A DNA stretch of 64,000 nt. It comes from Talpa occidentalis. Lineage: Eukaryota; Chordata; Mammalia; Eulipotyphla; Talpidae. Below are positions 10,520 through 21,217 of the stretch, one piece after another. Position 1 is the first letter of the stretch. Each line of letters starts with the position of its first letter. Position numbers and translations under genes: made by a program. The notes under the pieces were generated by a model. The model ran no database searches. It had not been told where the DNA came from and worked only from the letters and a program-made list of their open reading frames with translations. The stretch spans positions 17,841,784 to 17,905,783 of the forward strand of contig NW_023602073.1 in NCBI RefSeq assembly GCF_014898055.3, in the 5' to 3' direction.

Positions 10520-11632
10520 TGTTGTAGAGCAGCCCCAATACAAAACGGGGTGCCTGACTGTGGGTCCTCACCCGCGCGCTTAAAAGGACTTTTCAATGCT
10601 CTACTGCAGGCACACGCGAAAGATTAATAAAAGGTTTATTCACAAGGGAAGGGGAAATGAGGAAATGTACAGCTCAGGGAGAAAAGTGGGAGACAAAGTT
10701 TTAAATGCGTCCTACCCAATCAGCCGATCTGGAATCCCAAATGGCGCTCTGAGAGCTGGCTGCAAGCCAGGAGCTGTGAAGCCAGGAGGTGAGCGGCAGC
10801 GAGCCACCCCAAGGCCCACGTGTTTGGTTTTTATACCCAACCTGGCTGCTTAACTCCACCCTCAGGTCCCAGCCACCTTCCCTTTGGTGGTGATGGGATT
10901 TGTCTTTCCCAATGTCTTGATGGCTTTAGTCTGGACTGGGAGTGGAGTCCACAAAGCCTGTATGGAATTAGCTCAGGACATCATTTTTCCCTAACAATTC
11001 CCCCCTTTCACATTTTGACACCATTATCATTTTGTAACAGGGTGGTCCCCAGGAAAGGGGGAGGTTCCCTGCCTCACCCAAGGGAGGGTGGAGCTGAGCA
11101 GGAAGAGGAGAAGCTGGAGAAGAGACTGAGGAAGGAAGCAGGATGGAGCCAGGAGACCTGGAGGAGGCGCATGGAGCCTAGAGACACGTGAAGAAACTGC
11201 GCTTGTCTTTTGGTCGTGGACTGGGTGTCACAGATGTGGGTGAGACCCGTGGAGAGATGACAATGGCAGCTTTTATCTTGATGTTGATTTTTCTCTTTTC
11301 CTTCCGGGCTTGTCTGGTTGTTTCTGACCCTTTTCTGTGGGTCCCCACTGGAAGATGTTTTAGACTTGTGGTAGACTTTGGGGCCTTGTTCTGGGCCGAT
11401 CCCATATGGATGGACTTTTACCCACGAGGGGATGGGTAACTTTGGGTGCTTCATTTAGAAACTAGACTCTTTGCCTTACCTGTATTGTTTCCTAGTTTAA
11501 TTAAAGTTCCTTCCCATTAAAGTCTCCTATGTTTTGTGTTGATGCGGCGGATGGCAGAACCCATGTAGAATAGGCAGGTTTGCGGGGTTTGGGCTGCCCC
11601 TCTCCCTGTCCTATAGCAGATTCTCCCTAACA
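10520..11632 (-). mobile_element. composite ERV remnant: LTR1 + PPT + nested LTR2
   Basis: The whole unit is flanked by GCTT (10516-10519 and 11633-11636), and the target is uninterrupted in B, C and D. 10520-10996 is an LTR1 closely related to the one at 9045. Next to it, 10997-11010 read on the minus strand is GAAAGGGGGGAAT, a polypurine tract, so LTR1 here is a 3' LTR. 11033-11618 is an LTR2 copy. The last 14 bp (GATTCTCCCTAACA) match the outer end of LTR1 and are probably all that remains of the 5' LTR. Almost all internal proviral sequence is gone. Confidence 0.8.
11033..11618 (+). mobile_element. LTR2 copy nested in LTR1 provirus remnant
   Basis: It aligns over its length with the solo LTR2 at 12012-12617. 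It starts TGTAACAGGG and ends CCTATAGCA. The immediate flanks (ATTT and GATT) do not form a clean target duplication, so the insertion has been followed by deletion or recombination. Confidence 0.75.
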
Positions 11633-11636
11633 GCTT

Positions 11637-12007
11637 CACCTGTCATTCATAAACCTAAATATATTTTCCTCTGCATTTTGACTTCCTCTTCTTCTTACTT
11701 ATATCTTTATTACCTTCAACTGTCCCCCTAAAATCTGTATAAACTATTGATGCTGAGGTGCTCTTGACTCCCCGACCCCCATTACAGAGCTAACTCCTAT
11801 CCCCACACACAGCAAGGTAGAATTTTATGTGATGACTCTCCCTAGCTCCTTGGACCTGTCCCTATGGCCGTTTATCTGGGTCCTCCCTGAATCTGCAGTT
11901 GAGTCCTGGGGAGTGGTTCCCCTTCTGTCAGGCTTCTGAGTGACCAGCATAGTACCTGCAATTAAATGTTTAATAAACTGTGATTAAATTACTAAAAGAA
12001 GCATGTG
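11637..12007 (-). other. 5' flank of V1R-A, distal part
   Basis: Continuation of the V1R upstream flank between two ERV insertions. It matches inverted B 19920-20578 (without the 270-bp insertion), C 36110-36480 and D 56760-57400. No coding signal is seen. Confidence 0.7.
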
Positions 12008-12011
12008 ATTC

Positions 12012-12617
12012 TGCAACAGGGTGGTCCCCAGGAAAGGGGGAGGTTCCCTGCCCCACCCAAGGGAGGGTGGAGCTGAGCAGGGAGAGAAGAAGCTGCAGGA
12101 AGAGACGGAGGAAGGAAGCAGGATGGAGCAAGGAGACCTGGAGGAGGCCCATGGAGCCTAGAGACACGTGAAGAAACTGCGCTTATCTTTTGGTCGTGGA
12201 CTGGGTGACACAGATGTGGGTGAGACCCGTGGGGAGGTGACCATGGCACCTTTTATCTTGATGTTGATTTTGCTCTTTTCCTTCTGGGCTTGTCCAGTTG
12301 TTTGTGACCCTTTTCTGTGGGTCCCCACTGGAAGATGCTTTAGACTTGTAGCAGGCTTTGGGGCCTTGTTCTGGGCCAATCCCATTTGGATGGACTTTTA
12401 CCCACGAGGGGACAGTTAACTCTGGATGCTTCATTTAGAAACTAGACTAGAAACTAGAAACTAGACTCTTTGCCTTACCTGTATTGTTTCCTAGTTTTAT
12501 TAAAGTTCCTTCCCATTAAAGTCTCCTATGTTTTGTATTGATGCAGCGGATGGCAGAACCCATGTAAAATAGGCAGGTTTACGGGGTTTGGGCTGCCCCT
12601 CTCCCTGTCCTATAACA
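12012..12617 (+). mobile_element. solo LTR2 with 4-bp target duplication
   Basis: 606 bp, starting TGCAACAGGG and ending CCTATAACA, flanked by ATTC (12008-12011 and 12618-12621). The empty site GATTCTGGTCGTC is visible inverted near 19885 in unit B. The orientation is not certain: ATTAAA signals on the plus strand near 12500 and 12517 favour plus. The short reading frames within it (83 and 85 residues) recur only because the LTR does. Confidence 0.88.
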
Positions 12618-12673
12618 ATTCTGGTCGTCAGCTGCATGTTCAATACGAGATGAGTTTATAAACCAACCTGGAG

Positions 12674-12796
12674 AGACCATGGTGATAGTTCACGGGTGAA
12701 TGGGTGTCAGAATTTCATGGGGACTATACCCAAGATGAAAATGCATACATTGTACAAAAATGAAAAATGATGTAAAAAATATATAAAATTAAAAAA
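12674..12796 (+). mobile_element. L1 3' UTR fragment at duplication breakpoint
   Basis: L1 tail motifs (GATAGTTCACGGGTGAATGG; AAGATGAAAATGCATACATTG) begin abruptly after V1R-flank sequence at 12673. In the other Y copies this tail belongs to a longer 5'-inverted L1, so 12673/12674 is a rearrangement junction. Confidence 0.75.
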
Positions 12797-14149
12797 ATGC
12801 TCATGTTAACTCTTCCATGGAGATTGTATTCTCAGGCATGGAATCTGAGCACTCCTAGAGGCATCTAAAAAAAAAATGCACTGACTCTGATCTTTTCTTG
12901 GGAAGGTGAAGCCACACCTCTGATTCACAATCCGCCCTGACCTGTTGAAACAGCACCTGGAAATGTGCATTCTGTACAGTAAACTTCACTTATTTCTGCT
13001 TTTGTTTTTGTTATATTTTCACTTCATCTGTGCTTTGGTTTTCTGGTTATCGTTCTTGTTTCTTAGACATTTAGGTTATTGATGTCAACCTCTCTTCTTT
13101 TCTAAGACAAGCATTTAATGCTACATGTTTCATTGCGAGTCATTCCACAATATGGATATCTTCCATTTTTATTTAATTAAGTTGAAAATATTAGCAATAT
13201 TTCCTTTCAGACTTTCCTTTTGTCCCCCCTTATTATTCATAGCATGTTGCTTCATTTCTAAGTATTTAGAGATTTTCCAATTATCTTTCAGTAACTACAA
13301 ATTTCTGCTTTAATTACACCATGGTCAGTACATACTTTTATGATGTCAATTATTATAGCTGTGTTAATGTTTCTTTTAAAACCAAAGATAGACCATTTAT
13401 ATTGAAGCTAATTATTTATATAGTTGATTTACATACACCATCTTGTTATATTGTTTCCCTCTTTCCCCATTGATTTTTTTCTTCCATTTTAAATGGTTTT
13501 TCCTGCTTAGCTTTCAATGAATCGAATACTATTTATGATGCATATTTATCATTTCTGTTCCTTTGTGCAGATGAATGTTTCTTTTGACTCCTATTTCACT
13601 TCCTTGAAGAATTTCCTTTCTCATTTCATGTAGTTCATGCTGGAGCTCCTTCTGTTGAATGACAGGGCAGCAAAGAAAGATGTCTCTAGTGGAACTGGGG
13701 CCCCAGAACAATTCTCAGGTTCTGGGCTGCACACATGTCACCCCAAGCTATGTCTTCACTGTGACTGCAGGTCATGAAATTCTAGAGCAAGTGGCATTAT
13801 TTGGCAGCAAATTTTTGAAATTACGCGTTTTTAAAAAGTGAAATAAAACTAAGGATACTGATCATGAATTCTCTCAGTATTTTTATGGAAAATCTTTATT
13901 TTTTTCTCTTAAAAATATTAACTTTGAAATTATAATATAGCTTTAAATTACAGAGAAATTGCACAGATAAATACAGAGATTCCCACCTACCTCTCACTCA
14001 GTTTCCCTACTGTTAATATTCATGAATAACCATGACACACTTGTCACAACAGGAGCCAACACTGGAACCAACACTGGAACATAACTACTAACTTCAACCC
14101 AGATTTCATTTGAATTTTACTAGTTTTTTCAGTAATGTCCCCTTTCTTT
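12797..14149. other. duplicated block Y, copy 1
   Basis: AT-rich non-coding sequence, repeated at 30609-31966, 44128-45414 and (inverted) about 60085-61395. It includes a repeat-E-like piece at 13640-13800. The short frames seen here are not conserved between copies. Confidence 0.75.
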
Positions 14150-14385
14150 CTTTTCTTTTAAAGATTTATTTATTTATGCATATAAGATCTGGGGCACAGG
14201 CCAGAGGTGTGTGGGGGTCAGGGGGTGAGAGGATTCACCAGAGACAGAGTGGGGAACAGAACAAGTGGATCTACTGAAATACACTGTTGAGGGGAGCAGC
14301 GGAAGGGACAGGGGAGGTCTGCTGTGCCATGTGGGTCAGCTTGATAGCTTCATAGTGCTGAGACTTAACCCCATTAGGAAGGCCC
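14150..14385 (-). mobile_element. tRNA-derived SINE between Y and Z (copy 1)
   Basis: Minus-orientation SINE with TTTATTTATTTATGCATA tail complement at its left end. The target duplication is TAATGTCCCCTTTCTTT (14133-14149 and 14386-14402). The same insertion with the same duplication is in the other two plus-strand Y/Z copies. Confidence 0.88.
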
Positions 14386-14402
14386 TAATGTCCCCTTTCT
14401 TT

Positions 14403-15240
14403 TCAAGGACCCTATCAACATACCTCATTCCATATCATCACTGTGTCTCCTTACTCTTAGGTGCTCCCTGAAAACTTCCCAATATTTCCTGGTGTTTCAT
14501 GGCCTTCACAATTTTGGGGAGCACTGACAAGAGTTCTGTAAAATTCCCTTACTTTGGTGTGTCTGATGGCTCCTTTAGTATTAAAATGGGATTGTGAGCT
14601 TGGGGAGAGATGACCACATCAATGAAGTGCCCTTCATCTCATCTTATCAGAGTATGTGATATTATAGTTTGCCACTGGTGACATTAAATGAGCGGAGCAG
14701 GCAAAGGTAGATGAGTTGGGTTTTGCCCTGTAAAGTGACTATATTGCACCCTTTCCATACCCTGCTCTTTGAAAGTGAGTCACTGTATGCCACCTTCCCG
14801 TAAGGGGAGAGGATGATGAATATCCACCTACTTGAAGAGAGAGTTAATATAAGCTGCCTGGAATGTTCCAGTAATAAAGAATTTCACCTACTTCCTAGGA
14901 TTTATTTATATACTTTTTAAATATATTTAACATTATGGATGGGTCTGGACATTCAGAAGACGAGTTTTATTTCATGAAGAAGTGTATTTCATGATGTCTG
15001 CATTACCTGGCAGTGATGAATGTCAAAATCACTGCCCTCCTCTGCTGGAGTCCCTACTGCTGAATGACAGGTGAGAAAGGGGTCATGTCTGTAATGGTAC
15101 AGGAACCCCAGAACAATTGTCAGGGTCTGAGCTGCACACTTGTTACCTTGAGCTAGGTCTCCACTGTGACTGCAGGACATAAACTTCTAGGCCTGTGACA
15201 TGGATTGGCCATACATTTTTGAAAATACACATTTTTTAAA
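14403..15240. other. duplicated block Z, copy 1
   Basis: Non-coding, repeated at 32206-33390 and 52360-53200. It carries a repeat-E copy at 14985-15185. Nothing gene-like persists in all copies. Confidence 0.7.
14985..15185 (+). repeat. repeat E, copy 3
   Basis: Best matched to the copies at 33140-33330 and 52960-53160, all at the right end of block Z. The TGACAGGTGAG donor-like site is kept here. Confidence 0.5.
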
Positions 15241-15384
15241 AATTTAATTTTGTTTTCCCCTTTTTATACTATTTGCTTTCTTTTCTCAAGTGTAGTCTCA
15301 TAGAATTCCCAGCATCATTTACCCATGTACCATCACTATAGTCCTTGTACTCACAAAAACTTTAATTCAAACTTTAATTCATAC

Positions 15385-15770
15385 CTGCAGCCCTATGTTT
15401 ACTGCAGCACTATTTATAATTGGTAAGGCTTGGAAACAACCCATATGGATCAAAAAGATGTGGTACATAGACACAATAGACTACTATTCAGCAATCAAAA
15501 AATAAAATCATGCCATTCACAGCAACATGGATGGAGCTAGAAGAGATATGCTCAGTGAAATAAGTCAGAAGGAAAAAGAAAAATATGGGATGGTTTCACT
15601 TATAGGAGGAATAAAGGGGAACAAAATAAAGGATCAGGAAAAAAAACCAGTAACAATTTAAGAACTGCAAGTACACAAAAATAAAACACAAAACTATAAA
15701 TCAGAGATATTCTGCAGGGAAGGGCTGGGGAGAAGGTTCAGAGTGGGGCGGAAGGAGTATACTAGAAATA
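15385..15770 (+). mobile_element. older L1 3' fragment
   Basis: Encodes broken pieces of the ORF2 C-terminus (matches [14 protein letters not shown] and [16 protein letters not shown] of related copies), followed by a 3' UTR. Related fragments at 33490-33900 and 53310-53720 occupy the same place next to block Z. Confidence 0.75.
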
Positions 15771-17105
15771 CACATTTTATAGATTAAAGAACTAGACATA
15801 AGACCTGAAACCATAAAATAATAGAAGGAAATATAGACAAAACACTGCAGACTTGCACCTCAAAGACATCTTTACAGACACATCACCCAAAGCAGTGATA
15901 GTGAAGGCAAAGATAAACAGCTGGGACTACATCAAATTGAAGAGCTTCTGCACAGCAAAAGAGACAATAACCAAAACAAAGAGAAACCCCACCGACTGGG
16001 AGAAAATTTTTGCACACAACACTAATGATAAAGGACTGATGACAAAAATCTACAGAGCTTAGGAGACTCAACAAAAACAAAGAAAATAATCCAGTCAAAA
16101 AATGGGAAGATGTGGTACATATATACCATGGAATATTACTCAGCATTCAAAAAAGATAAACACATGCAATTTGCAGCAACATGGATGGCACTGGAAGGGA
16201 TCATGCTCAGCGAAATAAGCCAGAAAGAAAAAGAAAAATACCGGATGGTCTCACTCATAGTGAGACACAGAGCAGGCTAGGGTTATTAGGCAGTTTTAGG
16301 GACAGTGCAGGAGGGGACCTCTGAAGAATTTAGGGAGGCTTCAGAGATAAGGACAACCAAGGAAATGTAACCAATTCCACTGGGAAAAACAAACATCCTA
16401 GGACCATTGTCAACAATAGGGGAAAAACAAACATCCTAGGACCACAGACAATCTTGTTAAGGATGGTCCTGGTTTTCTTCAGATGATAAGATAAAGTGTA
16501 GAGATGCTTACCGGGAGGACTAGACCATAAAGGTAAAGCGATAAGCATAACAAATGGGGAAAGAAAAAAACTGTTAGATAAGGAATGTGAAATTCCCCAC
16601 TTAGTACCCCCTGGGAGTTAGCCAATCAGGAAGAGAGACTGAAATTTTAACATAATGAGAGAGAGAAAGTATATATTCCTAAAGTAATATCCCATACTGG
16701 CTCATCTTGGCCCCTCCCAGGTACCTTATACCTGGGAGTCTTTCTTCTTTGTCTCTTTTCTTCCTAAATAAAACTCTTCTTTCAAAGACAAGATTTGTCT
16801 CTCTCTGCTTGCTTACTCCAAAAAGTCTGTGAATTCCTTTCTACGGTTTCACGAGACAAAAACTCGTGGTAAAGCGGCAGCAGTTGTTACACACGCCGGC
16901 ATCAATAGCAGGAATCTAGAAAACTTAAATAAGGGACCAGGAAAATGAATAACTATAAGAAAGTGAAAATCAAAATCAACAAAAAACTATGAACCAGAGA
17001 CACTTTTTGGGGGGTGGGGGGCGGGAGGGGAGGGATTGGGGTCAGAATGGGGGGGTTGCAATTGTATGGAGAATATAAAAATAAAATTTATTATTTAAAA
17101 AAAAA
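15771..17105 (+). mobile_element. L1 3' fragment, internally deleted and split by an LTR
   Basis: 15771-16260 and 16909-17105 are two halves of one L1, ending in a GC-rich 3' UTR (GGGGGCGGGAGGGGAGGG) and poly(A). ORF2 sequence jumps from the LINE segment around AATGGG at 16106 to AAGATGTGGTAC, so much of the C-terminal coding part is missing. A 644-bp LTR sits within CATAG of the coding region. Confidence 0.8.
16261..16904 (+). mobile_element. solo LTR (type LTR3) inside L1
   Basis: 644 bp, starting TGAGACACAG and ending CGGCATCA, flanked by ATAG (16257-16260 and 16905-16908). The intact L1 copies (for example near 5409) show the uninterrupted CTCATAGCAGGAATC. An AATAAA (CCTAAATAAAACTC) near 16765 fits plus orientation. 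It differs in sequence from LTR1 and LTR2. Confidence 0.9.
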
Positions 17106-17970
17106 AGTTAAAAAAAATGGGCAGAAAAGCTAAAAAGATACTTCTCCAAAGAGGAAATGCAAATGGCCAACGGGCATAGGAAAAAGTGTTCAACATCACT
17201 GTAATCAGGGAAATGCAAATCAAAACTACAATGAGATACCAACCTACACCAGTGAGAATGGCACATATTAAAAAAACTAGCAACAATCAACGCTGGCGAG
17301 AATGTGGAGAAAAAGGAACTCTCCTGCACTGCTGATGGGAGTGCAAACTGGTCCAACCACTATGGAAAGCTGTGTGGAGATTTCCTGACCTACTACAGAT
17401 AGAGCTTCCACATGATCCAGCAATTCCACTCCTAGGTATTTATCCAAAGGACACAGAAACATCAATTCCAAAGAGCACCTGCACCCCTATGTTTATAGCA
17501 GCACTGTTTACGATAGGTAACCTATGGAAACAACCCAAATGCCCAAAAATAGGTGACTGGATCAAGAAGATGTGGTACATATACACAATGGAATATTACT
17601 CAGCAATCAAAAAAGATAAACTCATGCAATTTGCAGCAACATGGATGGAGCTGGAAGGGATCATGCTCAGCAAAATAAGCCAGAAAGAAGAAGAAAAATA
17701 CCAGATGGTCTCACTCGTAGCAGGAATTTAGAAAACCTAAATAAGGGACCAGGAAAAAGACTAATTGCAATAACGTAAAATTCAAAATCAACAAACAAGC
17801 ATAGACCAGAGACACACTGCAGTGGGGGATAGGGGGAGGAGAAGAGGGATTAGGGTCAGAAAAAGGGGGTGTGAATTGTACTGGGAATATAACGAAAATG
17901 AAAATGCATAGATTATGCAAAAATGAAAAGTGATGCTAGAATTATATAAAATAAAATAATTCATAAAAAA
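17106..17970 (+). mobile_element. L1 3' fragment
   Basis: ORF2 C-terminus in one frame at 17372-17731 (119 residues, [18 protein letters not shown]), with a broken frame upstream, then 3' UTR and an A-rich tail. It is the counterpart of 53730-54895 next to unit D. Confidence 0.82.
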
Positions 17971-18189
17971 AGAAATACACATTTAAAAAAAAGTAAAGCC
18001 AACATAAGTGAACATCTCAATAAGTTTTATGAATTGCTTCAATTGCATATAACTACAACTAAGTCAATAAATTGACAAGGCCCGTACCCTAACAGGCCCC
18101 TTCTGCATACTAGACACTGGACTCCAGAGATTAAATTTTCTAACACTCAAGGATATAATATTTTCAACATAAGAATTGTTCAATGCTCT

Positions 18190-19080
18190 GAAAATGACTG
18201 GTTCTGATATTCAGATGCCCTGGTGACTCTTCCAGATTGTTCCTGAGCTGTGATGGTGACTAGGGGGGGGATGCAGGTTGGTGATGATTCCAGGAACCTG
18301 GATTCTCCCCCAGCTGTGCTTGGGGAACTGCCCTCTCCCCTGCCTCCCACTCACCACAGCACTTTTGCTGTCACTGGGATGAGGGTGTTTGTGGGCTGAG
18401 CAATTAGGAAGCACCAGGGAGGGAGAGCTGCGCCCCAGAGTTGGGTGTTGTGCACAGAGGCCCCTGGCCCCAGAAAGGTCCCACGTGTGACACTGACATC
18501 TTGACAGCAGGGAGTATGAGGCTGAGCGTGGACCTCAGGAGAATAAAGGGCCTGGCACCGCTGCTATGCCAGCCCCTGCCAGATCCCTGCTGCTCTGCTG
18601 CCCAGGTGAGTGTCCTGAGCCCTGCAGGTGCTGCCTTTGCCTTGGGAAAGGAGGCTTCTGGAGAGCGCTGCAGCCCAGGCATGGGGTGGGGTTAGGGGGG
18701 TCCTCTGCACTCAGGGGGAGGAAGGTGGCAGGACCATGGAGGAGAGCCCGCCTTTCCAGCTGCCCCAGAGTCATCTGCTCTCTCTGCAGCATGAGGAGCT
18801 GTCAGGAGATGTGTTTGCTGTGTGTGCCCGAACTGCCCCCTGCACTCAGATGAGGCAAACAAAGGGCTCAGAGGCTAAGGTGTTTCAGAGGTGTGGAAGC
18901 TCTTACTGTCTGTGGTCCCCAGCACCCCTGCAGCAGTGGGTGTTTATTGAAGTCGTGTGTGTCACTTCTGGTGTCCTTTTTGCTTTGCAGCATAGAATGC
19001 ACATGTTTTCTTTATAAAGATTATGTTAATTCTCATGCTATCCTTTCCAGCCCCTACATAACCAACAGTACATTATTCTA
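18190..19080 (+). other. GC-rich duplicated block X, copy 2 (exon-like)
   Basis: Exon-like stretch 1 ends CTGCTGCCCAG followed by GTGAGT at 18606. A second 60-bp stretch, 18790-18849, is preceded by CTCTCTCTGCAG and could encode HEELSGDVFAVCARTAPCTQ. Its downstream donor, GTGAGG in the other copies, is ATGAGG here. GC content and splice-like borders contrast with the AT-rich surroundings. The gene of origin is not recognised, and indels between copies argue against an expressed protein. Confidence 0.45.
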
Positions 19081-20175
19081 GATTTGAAAAGCAGATGTGT
19101 GACAAATCACCACATCAATAGATGTTTTTTAGAACATGATCTTAATGCTGCTGGGTACTAACATAAGTCCTATATTTTTATCTATAGGCCAATTCAATTC
19201 ACCCTCAAAATAGACCTATATATTGCAAAGTATCACCCATCTTTACAATGAGAATATTGTGCCTTAAAAGTTCAGATGCTTAATGGCATCCAGAGTGGAA
19301 TTGGGAAGGGCAGGCATTGACCACAGAGAGATGGCTGCGAGCCTGTACTTGTGAACCCTGCAGGTATCTTTCTTCAATTTAATGATTCTTTAAAGCATCA
19401 GGTATAGGCTTATCCCTCCCCACCAATGAACAGAAAACCCTGACTCACCACATTCAAAAGAACATACATTTTTTATCCTGTTACTAGAAAAGCATTTGAA
19501 AACTTATTGAAAACTCGCCAACATAGCCCAGAAGAGGTGTTAATGCACGGGCTTTTGCATTCCATCATTGATGCTTTTCAGGGAAGCAAAGAAAATTCCA
19601 TTTAAGAAGCTATGTTATTGGTGCTTCATAGAACACAGAGATAGCTGAGAAAATAGTAGTCACATGAGAAGCAGTGAGACCTGAAAATTTTCATAGCTTT
19701 AAGATTTTTTTTTTTTTTAGCTTTAAGATTCTTAAAGGACAGTCCATCTCATCACTGACTCAAAGGAGGTTTTGCAGCTCAGTCATCTAGTAGCTAAGTC
19801 ATTCAGTTTTTACACTATGAACACACACCAACTCAAATATTCCTCCAGGTTGGTTTATGAACTCATCTCTGTGATGAACATGCAGCTGACGACCAGAATC
19901 ATATGCTTCTTTTAGTAATTTATTCACAAGGTAGTTAAACATTTAATTGCCGGTACTGTGATGGTCACCCAGAAGCCAGACAGAAGGGGAACCACTCCCC
20001 AGGACTCCACGGCAGAACCAGGGAGGACACAGGTAAACAGGCTATGGGGGCAGGTCCAAGAAGCTCAGGAAGAGTCATCACATAAAATTCTAATTTGCTG
20101 TGTGGGGGGACAGGAGTTAGCTCTGTAATGGGGATGGCTGGGGGCAAGAGCAGCTCAGCATCAAGAGTTTATACA
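19081..20175 (+). other. spacer between X and V1R-B 5' flank
   Basis: Non-coding sequence shared with 35290-36370 and 55990-57019. No conserved reading frame and no RNA gene seen. Confidence 0.65.
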
Positions 20176-20301
20176 TTTGGACTATAAAACCAGCTAGTGG
20201 TTACCTTAAGGAAAGATGGAAGGAGGGTGGCTAAATTGGAAAAAAAGGGGACATGGTACGGTTAAGGAAAGTTTTGAACTTTTAGGGGAAACCTTACTGT
20301 A

Positions 20302-20347
<46 letters not shown>

Positions 20348-20445
20348 TGATTGTTTTTCAACAAAGAACTCCTGCCTTATATAATGTTATAATGTAACAT
20401 TACTCAAATAAGCATAAATAAAAAATTTTAAAGAAATGCAAAAAA
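20176..20445 (+). mobile_element. 270-bp retroinsertion with (TA)n, copy in unit B
   Basis: Flanked by AAGAGTTTATACA (20163-20175 and 20446-20458) and ending in an A-rich tail. Present at the same site in unit D (57020-57277), absent from A (near 11745) and C (near 36365). The body has no recognised consensus; it looks like the 3' end of an old LINE. Confidence 0.82.
20303..20345. repeat. (TA)n microsatellite
   Basis: About 21 TA units inside the 270-bp insertion. The unit D copy (57149-57177) is shorter by about seven units. Confidence 0.9.
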
Positions 20446-20458
20446 AAGAGTTTATACA

Positions 20459-21211
20459 GATTTTAGGGGGACAGTTGAAGATAATAAAGATATAAGTAAG
20501 AAGAAGAGGAAGCCAAACTGCAGAGGAAAATATATTTAGGTGCATGAATGACAGGTGAAGCCACATATGGTGTATAGGAGGTTTCCAGGGTGCTTCTATG
20601 ATACAGAAGGAGAAGGAACAGAGGAAGCAAAGCGAATTTGCAAAGTGGTTAAAATCACAATAGCAGATAATAAAGTGCTTGACCTACAGGGTGGGGTTTT
20701 TTAGATTGAAAAGAGTCACTAGATTAGAAAAAGAAATTAAGTAAAACCAGTTTGAGTCTATGGAATGAAATGCTGGGATGGGGAATCCTTTTCTGCTGAC
20801 TTGTTGGGAAGTGCTGGCAGGAGAAGGAGAGAATGAGACTAGGAAAGACAGAAGAAAACATCACTTCACTCTGCTCCAAAGCCAGGGGAGATCAGGAATG
20901 CAGATTTACCACAGAGATAGAGCCTCCTGCCTGCAGGGGCACTTTCCTACCCCTTTGCCAGGAGAGGGAAGTCACATAAGCTCCTCTGTGAAACTACTGT
21001 CATTTAGCAAAGCACAATATTCTTTGGAGAAAACACAACTTATTTAAGCCACACATGCAAAGTGTCTGAGGAATGAGTGTGTGGACTATAAAGGGGTGGT
21101 GGGTGGGCACCAGCACCATCCATTACTGCCAGGCAATTTGCCAGGTGTGGGTAGTGAGGGAAAAGGAGGCAGCTGAGTTGAGAGCATTATAGCTCAGAGG
21201 CCCACTGGGTG
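20459..21211 (+). other. V1R-B 5' flank, distal part
   Basis: Non-coding flank common to the V1R units, between the 270-bp insertion and the LTR at 21218. No gene seen. Confidence 0.65.
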
Positions 21212-21217
21212 GTACTG

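Noticed and set aside
12168..12434. 83-codon frames in both strands recurring near 11188, 12168, 25779 and 39479
   Set aside because: They recur only because they are inside copies of the same solo LTR2. They resemble no retroviral protein I can support.
20303..20345. (TA)n tract as an origin or regulatory element
   Set aside because: It is a simple microsatellite in a retroinsertion whose length varies between duplicates.
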